Source: HGM12587 sp964602445 (GTDB lineage: Bacteria; Bacillota; Clostridia; Lachnospirales; Lachnospiraceae). Taken from it: 56,409 bases of DNA. Shown here piece by piece: positions 1-8,501 of the stretch. The translations under genes and the position numbers were made by a program. Position 1 is the stretch's first letter, and the number at the start of each line of letters is the position of its first letter. The notes beneath the pieces were generated by a model. The model ran no database searches, was not told the DNA's origin, and was given only the letters and a program-made list of their open reading frames with translations. The stretch lies in the NCBI GenBank assembly GCA_964602445.1, contig CAZRQV010000010.1:1-56409 (forward strand). Direction: 5' to 3'.

Positions 1-65
1 ATTTTCCTACTTATAGCTATTTTATTTTTAATTTCACAACTCTTATAATAATCATAAAATATTTA

Positions 66-102
66 AAAAATGGGAATGAACCTCTCGATTCATTCCACAT
101 TT
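66..102 (-). terminator. Intrinsic terminator of the LRR/CWB2 gene
   Basis: On the minus strand, arms GGAATGAA and TTCATTCC form a stem around an 8-base loop and are followed by a run of Ts. It lies about 50 bases beyond the stop codon of the leftmost CWB2 gene and is a good rho-independent terminator. Confidence 0.75.
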
Positions 103-151
103 TTATCTTTCCTTAGATATAGGCAAACGACTTTATGATTATACTACTGTT

Positions 152-1339
152 TTATAATCCAAAAATATCCCGTACCGTTCTATCAGAAAGTGCTCCCGTA
201 CCACCAAGTACATAACCTGATTTAATTCCTTTGGATTTTACATAATCTGCTATCATCTCTACATTACTATTACTATTTCTTGCCAAAATTAATGGTACAT
301 CTAATGCAGCTGCTAAAGGCCCCGCACATAAACCATCTGGGAAGTTTATTCCACTAGCTACAACCACTGTATCTACATTATCAAAAAATGTTTCCGCAAC
401 TTTGATAGAAGTTTCATATCTGCTTGTACCTGATAATCTTGTCACTGTACCATAAGCAGTTAATTCTGTTTTCATTTTTTCACTGACTACAGCCGAACCT
501 CCAACAATAAAGATCTTTGCCCAATTCATGTTTGCCAGAACTTTCTTTTGATCATTACTTAAACTTGCGTTTGGTTTTACTAACATAATTGGTCTTCCTG
601 TTGCAGATGCAGATAAGCTGTCTGCAAAAGAGGGTCCCGCTGCCACAATGATTTCTTTTCCTGTAATTCCTGCTTTTTGAAGAATTTTTAAACTTGTTTC
701 ATATCTGGATTTACCCGAAATTCTGTCTATTGTATAACCTGCCGCTTTGATACTCTTTTCTACAGTTGATGAAACCGCACCTGTACCGCCAAGAATATAG
801 ACTTTTCCACCTTTTGTTACATTAGTTTTAATGTAATTACATAATTGTGCGACATTATCATTTTTCCCATCTGTCAAAAGAATCGGTGCTCTTTTTACAG
901 ATGCAAGATAGCTTCCTGAAAGTGCATCTGCAAAATCTTTACCAGTTGCCACAATAACTGTCTCAAACTTATTTATTCCTAAGATTGCTTTTAACTCATC
1001 AGCTGTTTTATATGCTGTTTCATATCGGGTCTTTCCCGAAATACGAACAACATCTCCTGTTGCTACATTCGTATATGGCACAAATTTATAACCATATTTG
1101 TTAGCATAAGTTTCTGTTGTAGACCCAGCATATCCATAAAGAACTGTAACATCAGGATTACCCAGTGTATCTTTTGATGAATATATAGAACATTGTTTAC
1201 TTGGTATTATTATTTTTTTCAATTCTGCACATCCACCAAACGCATAATAGTCTATTTTTTCTAACTTTTCTGACAATTCTATATTTGTAAGGTTTACGCA
1301 ATTTTCAAAGGCATAATCTCCTATTTCTCGCAGATCTGA
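152..1339 (-). CDS. LRR/CWB2 surface protein, C-terminal part (gene broken by assembly gap)
   Basis: This is the C-terminal section of a secreted wall-anchored protein. The frame is open from the stop codon at 152 right up to the N-run at 1339. It begins in BspA-type LRR_5 repeats (DYAFENC, DYYAFGGC) and then has three CWB2 modules, each opening with an RISGKTRYETA-like motif and containing ILGGTGAVS or FADSLSA-like signatures. In Clostridioides difficile, CWB2 modules hold Cwp proteins non-covalently on a wall polymer, so this half is the anchor. A TTG near 1276 could be taken for a start, but LRR sequence continues upstream in frame, so it is not one. The N-terminal half is at 1440-2208. 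Confidence 0.88.
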   Translation of the reverse strand, partial: SDLREIGDYAFENCVNLTNIELSEKLEKIDYYAFGGCAELKKIIIPSKQCSIYSSKDTLGNPDVTVLYGYAGSTTETYANKYGYKFVPYTNVATGDVVRISGKTRYETAYKTADELKAILGINKFETVIVATGKDFADALSGSYLASVKRAPILLTDGKNDNVAQLCNYIKTNVTKGGKVYILGGTGAVSSTVEKSIKAAGYTIDRISGKSRYETSLKILQKAGITGKEIIVAAGPSFADSLSASATGRPIMLVKPNASLSNDQKKVLANMNWAKIFIVGGSAVVSEKMKTELTAYGTVTRLSGTSRYETSIKVAETFFDNVDTVVVASGINFPDGLCAGPLAAALDVPLILARNSNSNVEMIADYVKSKGIKSGYVLGGTGALSDRTVRDIFGL

Positions 1340-1915
1340 NNNNNNNNNNNNNNNNNNNNNNNNNNNNNNNNNNNNNNNNNNNNNNNNNNNNNNNNNNNNN
1401 NNNNNNNNNNNNNNNNNNNNNNNNNNNNNNNNNNNNNNNTGCAGTTATAAAATGCGTAATATCCAAGGCTTTCTAATTTTACTGGCAGTTCTATACTTGT
1501 AAGGTTTACGCAATTTTCAAAGGCATAATCTCCTATTTCTCGCAGATCTGAATTATTTCCAAATGTGACTGTTTTCAGATCATAACAATTTTCAAAAGCA
1601 GAATTTCCGATTGTCTGAACATTGCTTCCTATTGTTATACTTTTCACTCTTGCATAATGTTCTGTAGCACATTTAAATAAATATGCCGGAATATTCTTTA
1701 CTGTTCCGCTAAATTCTACACTCACTCCTCCGCTTACTTCTTTTCCTGCATCATAAAACGTATCGCTTCCGCTATAACTCTTCATATTCTCCGAATTGAT
1801 AACAATTTTTGATAATGCTTTGCAGTTATAAAATGCGTAATATCCAAGGCTTTCTAATTTTACTGGCAGTTCTATGCTTGTAAGGTTTACGCAATTTTCA
1901 AAGGCATAATTTCCT
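1279..1915 (-). repeat. Near-identical LRR DNA repeats around the assembly gap
   Basis: A block of about 95 bp at 1440-1537 recurs at 1822-1915 with only a few mismatches. A roughly 61-bp part of it (1490-1551) recurs at 1279-1339, directly left of the Ns. The repeats encode the LRR unit containing DYAFENCVNLT. They explain why assembly failed here, and they show recent internal amplification of the LRR region. Confidence 0.85.
1340..1439. other. Scaffold gap of 100 Ns
   Basis: Exactly 100 Ns sit inside the LRR coding region. The flanking frames can be joined only if the true missing length is 3n+2 bases, so 100 (3n+1) looks like a placeholder, not a measured size. The real number of LRR repeats is unknown. 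Confidence 0.97.
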
Positions 1916-2208
1916 ATTCCTGTTAAAGATTCTGGAAATACTATTTCTTTCAATTCCGTGTAATCGCTAAATACACTATTTCCTATAAGCACTACTTTTC
2001 GTCCATCAAGCTTTTCCGGTATCGTTACTTTCGTTTCTGAACCATTGTACGCTGTAATTTTGACATTATCTTCATATAATACATATTCCCACTGGCCACT
2101 TACCGTTGCTGCATGAGTTTTTATCGGAAACAGTACAAGCATTAACAAAAACACCGGAATTACTTTCCTGAATAAGTTCCAAACCTCTTTTTTGGTTCCT
2201 TTTAACAT
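1440..2208 (-). CDS. BspA-like leucine-rich repeat surface protein, N-terminal part
   Basis: This is the N-terminal half of the gene continued at 152-1339. The start is set at the ATG at 2208 because GGAG lies 7 bases upstream; an ATG at 2232 has no such site. The product starts with a lysine-rich N region and a hydrophobic core (VIPVFLLMLVLFPI) ending in THA, a Sec signal peptide. LRR_5/BspA-like repeats follow, with IGNSAFENC, IGDYAFENC and LGYYAFYNC motifs. Proteins of this class are surface adhesins or binding modules; the ligand cannot be inferred. It lies about 100 bases after another CWB2 gene with no clear terminator between them, so the two may be cotranscribed. Confidence 0.85.
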
Positions 2209-2307
2209 ATTATTTCTCCGTTCATAATCCACATAAATTCAAAAAGCAAATTTCAAAATCAAAAAATCCTTTCTGAAATTATCTTTAATTTTACAAAAAT
2301 ATATTTC

Positions 2308-4323
2308 CTACATTAAACAATAGTAACCAGTCCAGTTGTGATGAGTATTCGAATGAATGCATAAGCTTGTCTCATCATACACATATTCTGTCCGAATTTC
2401 ATAATCACCATCGTTTCTTATTTCACTATCAAGATTCAATGAAAGCCCATAATTATATGTAGTAACTTCATTATATCTACTCTCTTTTGTTATTTTCTTA
2501 ACACATCGTCCTTCAGCATCATAAGTGTACATTTTTGTACTATTCCAATCATTATCCCCATCATAGGTAATTTCTTTCACACAATTTCCTGATTCATTAT
2601 AGAAATATGATGTCTTATACGCTTCTGAACATATTCCATATTTAGCTTGATTATATTCTGTTATGGAACTTAATTTTCCTTCCGAATCATATTCATACCG
2701 TTCTTTCCACCGCGGTATTGTTATATCATAATATCGCTCAAAATCGTTTCTATATAAATCATATCCTGTATAATTTCCATTTTCATCATAATAATTCAAA
2801 CGATAAGATAATGCCTTTTCACTGCCAAAGTACTTGTCTTGATAATCATAATATTCTTCCTTTAAGCATCTTCCGGATTCATCAAAACTATTTTTATAAG
2901 ATCCAACTAAAACTTCATTCCACGTATTGGATCGTCGATTTTTATGATATTCATTTGATTGTATATGATTTCCTTTTTCATCATAGATATAAGTTTCATA
3001 CCATTTTGTTGGGTTTTCCGCTGTAGTGCTTTCGCCTTCCATCCGAATCCATCTGCCCAGATCATCATATGTATTTTTATAAACATTTCCATACGTGCAA
3101 TCAATGACTTCCAACTCACGTCCTAACTGCAATTCTATTCCAGTTGTATTATAACCGCCTTTTTCTAATCGCTTAATAAAATTCCGAATTGTCTGATCTT
3201 TAGTAACCGCATATACTTTTTCCAAATACTCAATCCCTTTTTCAATTTCACCATTTCTGAGATATGTTTCCACTTCTTCTAAATCAGAAACAGCCTGCCA
3301 GTAATTTTTCTTCGAAACATTCTGAATATATCCCCATGCATTCCTTACAGTTTTATCTGAAAGTGTATTAGCTCCCCCAAATGTAATCCCTGTCTTACTT
3401 TCAGATTTTTCAATATACTCTTCTGCATCAGATTCTTTTCTAGATGCTGTTAAAATAAGCGGAGCATTCATTGTTTTTGCCAGTGGTCCTCCACATAATC
3501 CATCCGGAAAATTTTTCGCAAATGCAAGCGTTACTGTATCCGGATATTCAAAAAAAGTTTCTGCAACCATAACAGATGTTTCATATCGAGTACTTCCCGA
3601 AATTCTGTTTGTTACCATTATTTTTTCTATTTCATCCTGCATTTTTTCATTTACAGCACCTGTACCGCCAATGATATAACACTGTTTGTCAGCATTTTCT
3701 TCAAGAAATTCCTTTTGTTCTTCTAAAAGTGTTTTTCCAACCAGTAAAATCGGCTTTCCTGTGGCAGATGCTGATAAACTGTCCGCATAACCACTTCCTG
3801 TACTGATTAGAATTTCATCAGCATCAACCCCTGCTTCTTTTAGAATTTCAAGGTTCGTTTCATATCTTGTCTTACCTTTTAATCTTTCAATTTCATAATC
3901 ATTTTCAAAACATTTTTCGATACTTGCAGGTACCGCATTTTCTCCACCAAGAATATAAATTTTTCCTCCCGAAATCAAATTTTCCTGAATATATTTCTGC
4001 AGATCATCTGCATATTTTTCTTTTGCAAGTAAAATTGGTGCATTTTTCACACTGGCGAGATAACTGCCTGATAATGCATCTGGAAAATTCGAACCACTTG
4101 CTATAATAACTGTATCAAATTGCTCTATCTCCAGCTGTTCTTTTAACTCATCCGCAATCGCATAAGCGGTATCATACCTGGTACTTCCCGATTTTCTGAT
4201 TACTTCTACTTCATTATCTGTATCTTCAATAATCACATCTTTTTCAGCTGCTTCTATCGGCATAACTACGCCAAAAATCAATAATGATGCCAACATAATG
4301 CCATACATATTTTTCTTTCTCAT
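2308..4323 (-). CDS. Secreted CWB2 protein with C-terminal YD-like repeats
   Basis: About 671 residues. The ATG at 4323 is preferred because GGAG lies 8 bases upstream; the ATG two codons earlier is too close to it. A signal peptide (core YGIMLASLLIFGVVMP, ending EAA) is followed by three CWB2 modules over roughly residues 40-340, with RKSGSTRYDTA and RISGSTRYETS motifs. A short helical linker comes next. The last about 270 residues carry tyrosine-rich YD/RHS-like units such as YDDLGRWIR, YDEKGNHIQ, YDSEGKLSS and YDAEGRCVK. CWB2 predicts non-covalent wall attachment. The YD-like repeats probably form a beta structure exposed outside, but no toxin domain or RHS core motif is visible at the C-terminus, so no toxin role is proposed. 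Confidence 0.85.
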   Translation of the reverse strand: MRKKNMYGIMLASLLIFGVVMPIEAAEKDVIIEDTDNEVEVIRKSGSTRYDTAYAIADELKEQLEIEQFDTVIIASGSNFPDALSGSYLASVKNAPILLAKEKYADDLQKYIQENLISGGKIYILGGENAVPASIEKCFENDYEIERLKGKTRYETNLEILKEAGVDADEILISTGSGYADSLSASATGKPILLVGKTLLEEQKEFLEENADKQCYIIGGTGAVNEKMQDEIEKIMVTNRISGSTRYETSVMVAETFFEYPDTVTLAFAKNFPDGLCGGPLAKTMNAPLILTASRKESDAEEYIEKSESKTGITFGGANTLSDKTVRNAWGYIQNVSKKNYWQAVSDLEEVETYLRNGEIEKGIEYLEKVYAVTKDQTIRNFIKRLEKGGYNTTGIELQLGRELEVIDCTYGNVYKNTYDDLGRWIRMEGESTTAENPTKWYETYIYDEKGNHIQSNEYHKNRRSNTWNEVLVGSYKNSFDESGRCLKEEYYDYQDKYFGSEKALSYRLNYYDENGNYTGYDLYRNDFERYYDITIPRWKERYEYDSEGKLSSITEYNQAKYGICSEAYKTSYFYNESGNCVKEITYDGDNDWNSTKMYTYDAEGRCVKKITKESRYNEVTTYNYGLSLNLDSEIRNDGDYEIRTEYVYDETSLCIHSNTHHNWTGYYCLM

Positions 4324-4556
4324 TTTCATTTCTCCAATCTGTCTAATAATTTTATAAACAAACTTTTTTATCTTAAAACTTTCAAACAACGTTTCCTAAA
4401 AATTAAAGATCCGACATGGGCAGCTAGTCTTTTTCCACTCTGTCATAATCTCTGCCTTAAAAACTTCAAAAGTGTATATAATTGACATGAGCCAAAATTT
4501 AAAATTTACTTTAAAATAAATATTGGAACTTTTTCATAAAAGCTTACATTTTTACC

Positions 4557-4585
4557 CAAAAGCAGGAATCTTAGATTCCTGCTTT
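4557..4585 (-). terminator. Terminator at the end of the Tad/phospho-signalling block
   Basis: Perfect inverted repeat with arms AAAAGCAGGAATC and GATTCCTGCTTTT and a 3-base loop, 22 bases beyond the stop of the LysM gene. The terminal Ts of the minus-strand arm supply the U-run. It is the first convincing minus-strand terminator after the promoter at 24.4 kb. Confidence 0.8.
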
Positions 4586-4606
4586 TGATATAACATTCAT
4601 TTTTAA

Positions 4607-7600
4607 TTATGGAATCAAAAATTTCTGTCCCGCATAAATTCGATCTGGAGATTTAATTTTCTCTTTATTTGCTTCATAAATTCTCATCCATAATGTTCCT
4701 TTTCCATAAAGCATACGTGAAATCTTCCACAGAGAATCATCTTTTTTTACAACATAAGTTGTTATTCCATTTTCATTATTTGTAATTGCTGTTGACGATA
4801 TTGTTGTATTGATAACAGATGTACCAATCTTTAAAATCTGTCCTGCATAAATTCGATCCGGACTACTCAAGATATCTTTATTAGCTTCGTAAATTTTTCT
4901 CCATTCATTCCCGTTTCCAAAAAATTTCACTGCAATTTTCCATAAAGTATCTCCTGACTGCACTGTATATGTCGTTGAAAAATTTTCACTGTTTCCTGTA
5001 ATATACTGACCATTTCCAGAACTAAAAGTTCCTGAAGCATTATTAGATATATTTCCACTTCCTGAAGTACTACCTATATTTTCTGTTCCTGATGCACTAT
5101 TAGAAGATCCACCATTTCCAGCAGAAGAATTCTCTTCATTTTTACTAATTCTAAAGTTCTGTGCTGCACGTTTTAAAATCTGTTTTTCTGATGTACGGAA
5201 CTCCATACCTAATGTATGTACTGCATTAGAGTCTCCATTATATGCAACTGCCAATGTTGAATTTCTAATTGTAATTCTCGTACTTCCTGATACAGCTGTA
5301 TAATCTTTTCCTTCCTCCAGTTTTTCACCATCAAGATAAATATCTACAAATTCCGCTAAAACACCTTCTGATACTAAAGTTTGTGTTTTTGAATCTACCG
5401 AATCTGCTGAAATATCCTGTACACGCTGCGAAAGTGTATACCCTTCATCTGTAGCTGCATCTACATTTTGATCTGTATTTTCAAGAACATTTAATGTAAA
5501 TTGTCTATAAACTCTTCCAAATGCAGTATATTGGTTAACCAAACATACCTCAAATCGAAACGTCCCAGTTTCTTTTGGTACACCATACAATTCTCCATTT
5601 GCCTTTAAAACCATTCCTTCTGGTAATTTTCCATTATATAATTTATATACTACCTTATTCCAACTATATTTATTATTATTTTGGATCATTGTACCGTATG
5701 GAACATATTTTACAGCCTCCGGGATCTCCGTTGTAATAATTGTCGGATTACCTACTTGACCTGTTAATTCTAATACCATTAAATTCTGATTACCTGATTT
5801 AATCGTTAATGTTCCTGATACTTCACCACTCTGGATACCGTCTTTTGCTGTAAGACGAATCTTACCAAGATTTGGCAATTCACCATACTGAGTTACACTC
5901 GAATCAACTGTACTGAAGCCAGAAAGAGAATTCAAACCTTTAAAAGTCCAATAACTGTCTAATTCCAACGTATCAGAATCCAATTCAACTCCTAACATCG
6001 GTATTTCTTCGGTTCCAATATTTGCAAACAAAATATCATGAACATCATTATGATATGTATCAATCATAACCTCTCGTTCACTGTAAATAATGCCTGCTTT
6101 AGTCTGAGTTTTTGCTTCAGGCACATTTAAACTATTAATATAAATCTTTCCTACACCAGATTCCGGTTTTACTACCTGTACCCAATAATTTTTCGTATTA
6201 TCTCCATCTTCTGATGAAGTAGTATATTGAATCATTCCTTTTGAAAAATCATGATAACTTTCACCACTTACTTCTGGTGAACTACTTCCTGCAACGTACA
6301 ACTTCGCATCTTGTGAAGTTGTAAAAACAGGTGCTAAATTCGTTAAATCAACATTTTCTGGAACTAATACCGTAAGATAATTGCATTCTCCATAAGAATC
6401 CTCGTCAGCATCTACCATATAGGCATCAATCCTATTTCCATCTGCATCATTAAATCCATAGAACCACAATGATGCTCCATGTGAATAAATTGGCTTTTCA
6501 TCTTCAGTTTCATTTGTTATGAAACAAATTTTCGTTACTTTTGAATTTTCCGAATTTTCCTTTTCTGTAAATATGGAAAAATAAACACCTTTTGAAAAAT
6601 TTTTCGAATACTCTCCTTCCGAATCAAACAATACATCTTTAATATTTTTAGCACCTGCTGCTTCTGCTTTTTCTATCGAATTATAATTTCCTTCATATGC
6701 AGCTGTTACACGATTATTATAACTCTCAGACATACGAATAATATATTCCTGATCTGCTGCATATCCTTTATAAAGATCCAAAACAATTTTCTTTACACCG
6801 TTTTTATCGCTGTTATACCACTTAGTAGAAGAAGATCCATCAAAACTAACTGATTTTATACCCGCTGCGGTTTTTTTATACAAAGAAAAATCCATATCTG
6901 TTTCTGTAGTATAACTACTAACAGAACCATAATATACAAATAAACTAACTGGTAAGCATCCCGTTATTGCACCATTCTCATCAAATGTTACCACTGTAAT
7001 CCATTGATCATCGGAATAACTTATCTTTACAGGATATCCTTTCCCCTTACTTTCCATATCATTACAGCATATCTGCTCTGTAATCTCTTTTGCAGCTAAT
7101 GCATCTTCTGCTTTCGTATAATTACCTTCAAAAAATCTGATAGAGCTATATTTATGATTCCAAAATAAATCTTCATTTACCTTTAATGACAGATAGCCGT
7201 CCCTTACATATCCCTCTTCAGGACGTGTAACATTTACTCGTAACTCACGCTGACGTGCTACATCATTCCTATAATCACTATACGTTACAAGATTAATCTC
7301 ACACTGTTTGCGTTTGTTATCTTCATCTTCAACACATACAACTGGTGTAAGCCACAATGTAGACTGTGTTGTTTGCACTTCTACCATATATCTGATATTT
7401 TCGATTGCAAGCTGATCTGCCTCACCCACAATCATTTCCCACATATGACTATATCCGTAATATGTATTGTAACTTAAATCAAGCTTATCTCCTGAGGAAC
7501 TAATCGTATAGTTATCACCACCTTTTGTTGTCCATACAATTTTACTTGTATCTTCCAATTTATGATCACCGATAAAAATACTTTCTACAGACACCATCGT

Positions 7601-8485
7601 TAACTCAGCCGGTGTATAACCACTTAAATTCACTGATAAGCTTCTTTCTTCTAATGGCAACATAGAAACTTCCATTGCACCATCGCCATTCGTGAATTCT
7701 TTTTTTGCTGGATAAACAACAACCTTGTCACCTGCTACATTTAATGACAATTGAGTTACTGCTGTATAATCAAAATATGCGGATACTGTGAATTTATGTC
7801 CTGCTATTTCTACACTATCAGTCGGATCCATAAACCAGTATTCTGTTGTCTCCCCATTATAAACAAACTGCACTTCATATGGAAAATACGGATTTGTTTC
7901 TGAAAGATTGATTACATAACTTCCATCTTCCGCATAATAATCATCACCAAAACCTTTTTCAAATGCTTCTTTGGTAACAATACTACATTCTGCCGAACCT
8001 GTATTCACTTTGATTTCATCTTTTTTAGATTCAATCTCTGTTTCGTCTTCAATCTCATCTTTTGTTTCAACATCTTCGATTTCTCCGGTCTCATCTTTCA
8101 CTTCACTGTCTTCGATTTCTCCGGTTTCATCTTTCACTTCACCGTCTTCGATTTCTCCGGTTTCATCTTTCACTTCACCGTTTTCGATTTCTCCGGTTTC
8201 ATCTTTCACTTCACCGTTTTCGATTTCTCCAGTCTCATCTTTCACTTCACCGTTTTCGATTTCTCCGGTCTCATCTTCCACTTCACTGTCTTCGATTTCT
8301 CCGGTCTCATCTTTCACTTCACCGTTTTCGATTTCTCCGGTCTCATCTTTCACTTCACCGTTTTCGATTTCATCTACGATTGATACCTGATTTGATGTAT
8401 CAATCACCTCCGCTGATACCGGCATTGAAGGCACCATTAAAATCATTGCCATCAATATTGCCAAACCTTTTTTGATAGATTTCAT
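4607..8485 (-). CDS. Secreted multidomain protein with acidic repeats and two C-terminal LysM domains
   Basis: About 1292 residues. The start is the ATG at 8485, preceded by GGAGAGGG at good spacing; an upstream in-frame ATG at 8509 lies inside the kinase gene. A signal peptide (AILMAMILMVPSMPVSA) is followed by nine 12-residue acidic repeats of consensus GEIENGEVKDET. A long beta-rich body comes next. Within it a putative Ig (He_PIG-like) module is recognisable around LPEGMVLKANGELYGVPKET, and then a domain with LDGEKLEEGKDYT. Two LysM modules close the protein (TYTVQSGDTLWKIA and TYVVKKDDSLWKIS), each ending in DRIYAGQ. LysM predicts peptidoglycan binding. It is the last gene of the block and follows the kinase by 16 bases, so it may be a surface effector, pilus-associated adhesin or wall scaffold. 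Function is unknown. Confidence 0.88.
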   Translation of the reverse strand: MKSIKKGLAILMAMILMVPSMPVSAEVIDTSNQVSIVDEIENGEVKDETGEIENGEVKDETGEIEDSEVEDETGEIENGEVKDETGEIENGEVKDETGEIENGEVKDETGEIEDGEVKDETGEIEDSEVKDETGEIEDVETKDEIEDETEIESKKDEIKVNTGSAECSIVTKEAFEKGFGDDYYAEDGSYVINLSETNPYFPYEVQFVYNGETTEYWFMDPTDSVEIAGHKFTVSAYFDYTAVTQLSLNVAGDKVVVYPAKKEFTNGDGAMEVSMLPLEERSLSVNLSGYTPAELTMVSVESIFIGDHKLEDTSKIVWTTKGGDNYTISSSGDKLDLSYNTYYGYSHMWEMIVGEADQLAIENIRYMVEVQTTQSTLWLTPVVCVEDEDNKRKQCEINLVTYSDYRNDVARQRELRVNVTRPEEGYVRDGYLSLKVNEDLFWNHKYSSIRFFEGNYTKAEDALAAKEITEQICCNDMESKGKGYPVKISYSDDQWITVVTFDENGAITGCLPVSLFVYYGSVSSYTTETDMDFSLYKKTAAGIKSVSFDGSSSTKWYNSDKNGVKKIVLDLYKGYAADQEYIIRMSESYNNRVTAAYEGNYNSIEKAEAAGAKNIKDVLFDSEGEYSKNFSKGVYFSIFTEKENSENSKVTKICFITNETEDEKPIYSHGASLWFYGFNDADGNRIDAYMVDADEDSYGECNYLTVLVPENVDLTNLAPVFTTSQDAKLYVAGSSSPEVSGESYHDFSKGMIQYTTSSEDGDNTKNYWVQVVKPESGVGKIYINSLNVPEAKTQTKAGIIYSEREVMIDTYHNDVHDILFANIGTEEIPMLGVELDSDTLELDSYWTFKGLNSLSGFSTVDSSVTQYGELPNLGKIRLTAKDGIQSGEVSGTLTIKSGNQNLMVLELTGQVGNPTIITTEIPEAVKYVPYGTMIQNNNKYSWNKVVYKLYNGKLPEGMVLKANGELYGVPKETGTFRFEVCLVNQYTAFGRVYRQFTLNVLENTDQNVDAATDEGYTLSQRVQDISADSVDSKTQTLVSEGVLAEFVDIYLDGEKLEEGKDYTAVSGSTRITIRNSTLAVAYNGDSNAVHTLGMEFRTSEKQILKRAAQNFRISKNEENSSAGNGGSSNSASGTENIGSTSGSGNISNNASGTFSSGNGQYITGNSENFSTTYTVQSGDTLWKIAVKFFGNGNEWRKIYEANKDILSSPDRIYAGQILKIGTSVINTTISSTAITNNENGITTYVVKKDDSLWKISRMLYGKGTLWMRIYEANKEKIKSPDRIYAGQKFLIP
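8051..8374 (-). repeat. Nine tandem 36-bp units coding acidic 12-mers
   Basis: Nine in-frame 36-bp units encode GEIE(N/D)(G/S)EVKDET variants, the outer ones degenerate (DEIENGEVKDET first, GEIEDVETKDEI last). Most units differ by only a few bases, so copy number is likely to vary between strains. The encoded stretch is strongly acidic and sits just after the signal peptide, like a stalk or calcium- or cation-responsive linker. Confidence 0.9.
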
Positions 8486-8501
8486 TATTATCCCTCTCCT
8501 T

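Noticed and set aside
1252..1276. TTG at 1276 as an independent start of a second CWB2 gene
   Set aside because: LRR coding sequence continues in frame upstream to the assembly gap and there is no ribosome site.
4481..4505. Plus-strand TTGACA near 4482 with a possible -10 downstream
   Set aside because: No plus-strand gene follows; it lies in an AT-rich intergenic region where such matches are expected by chance.
8051..8374. Regularly spaced 36-bp repeats that could resemble a CRISPR array
   Set aside because: Units are contiguous with no spacers and code in frame for acidic 12-mers within the LysM protein.
7971..8475. Long plus-strand open frames rich in SISPVSSFTSP and LRFLRSHLSLH
   Set aside because: They are antisense shadows of the acidic repeat; no ribosome site and purely repeat-driven.
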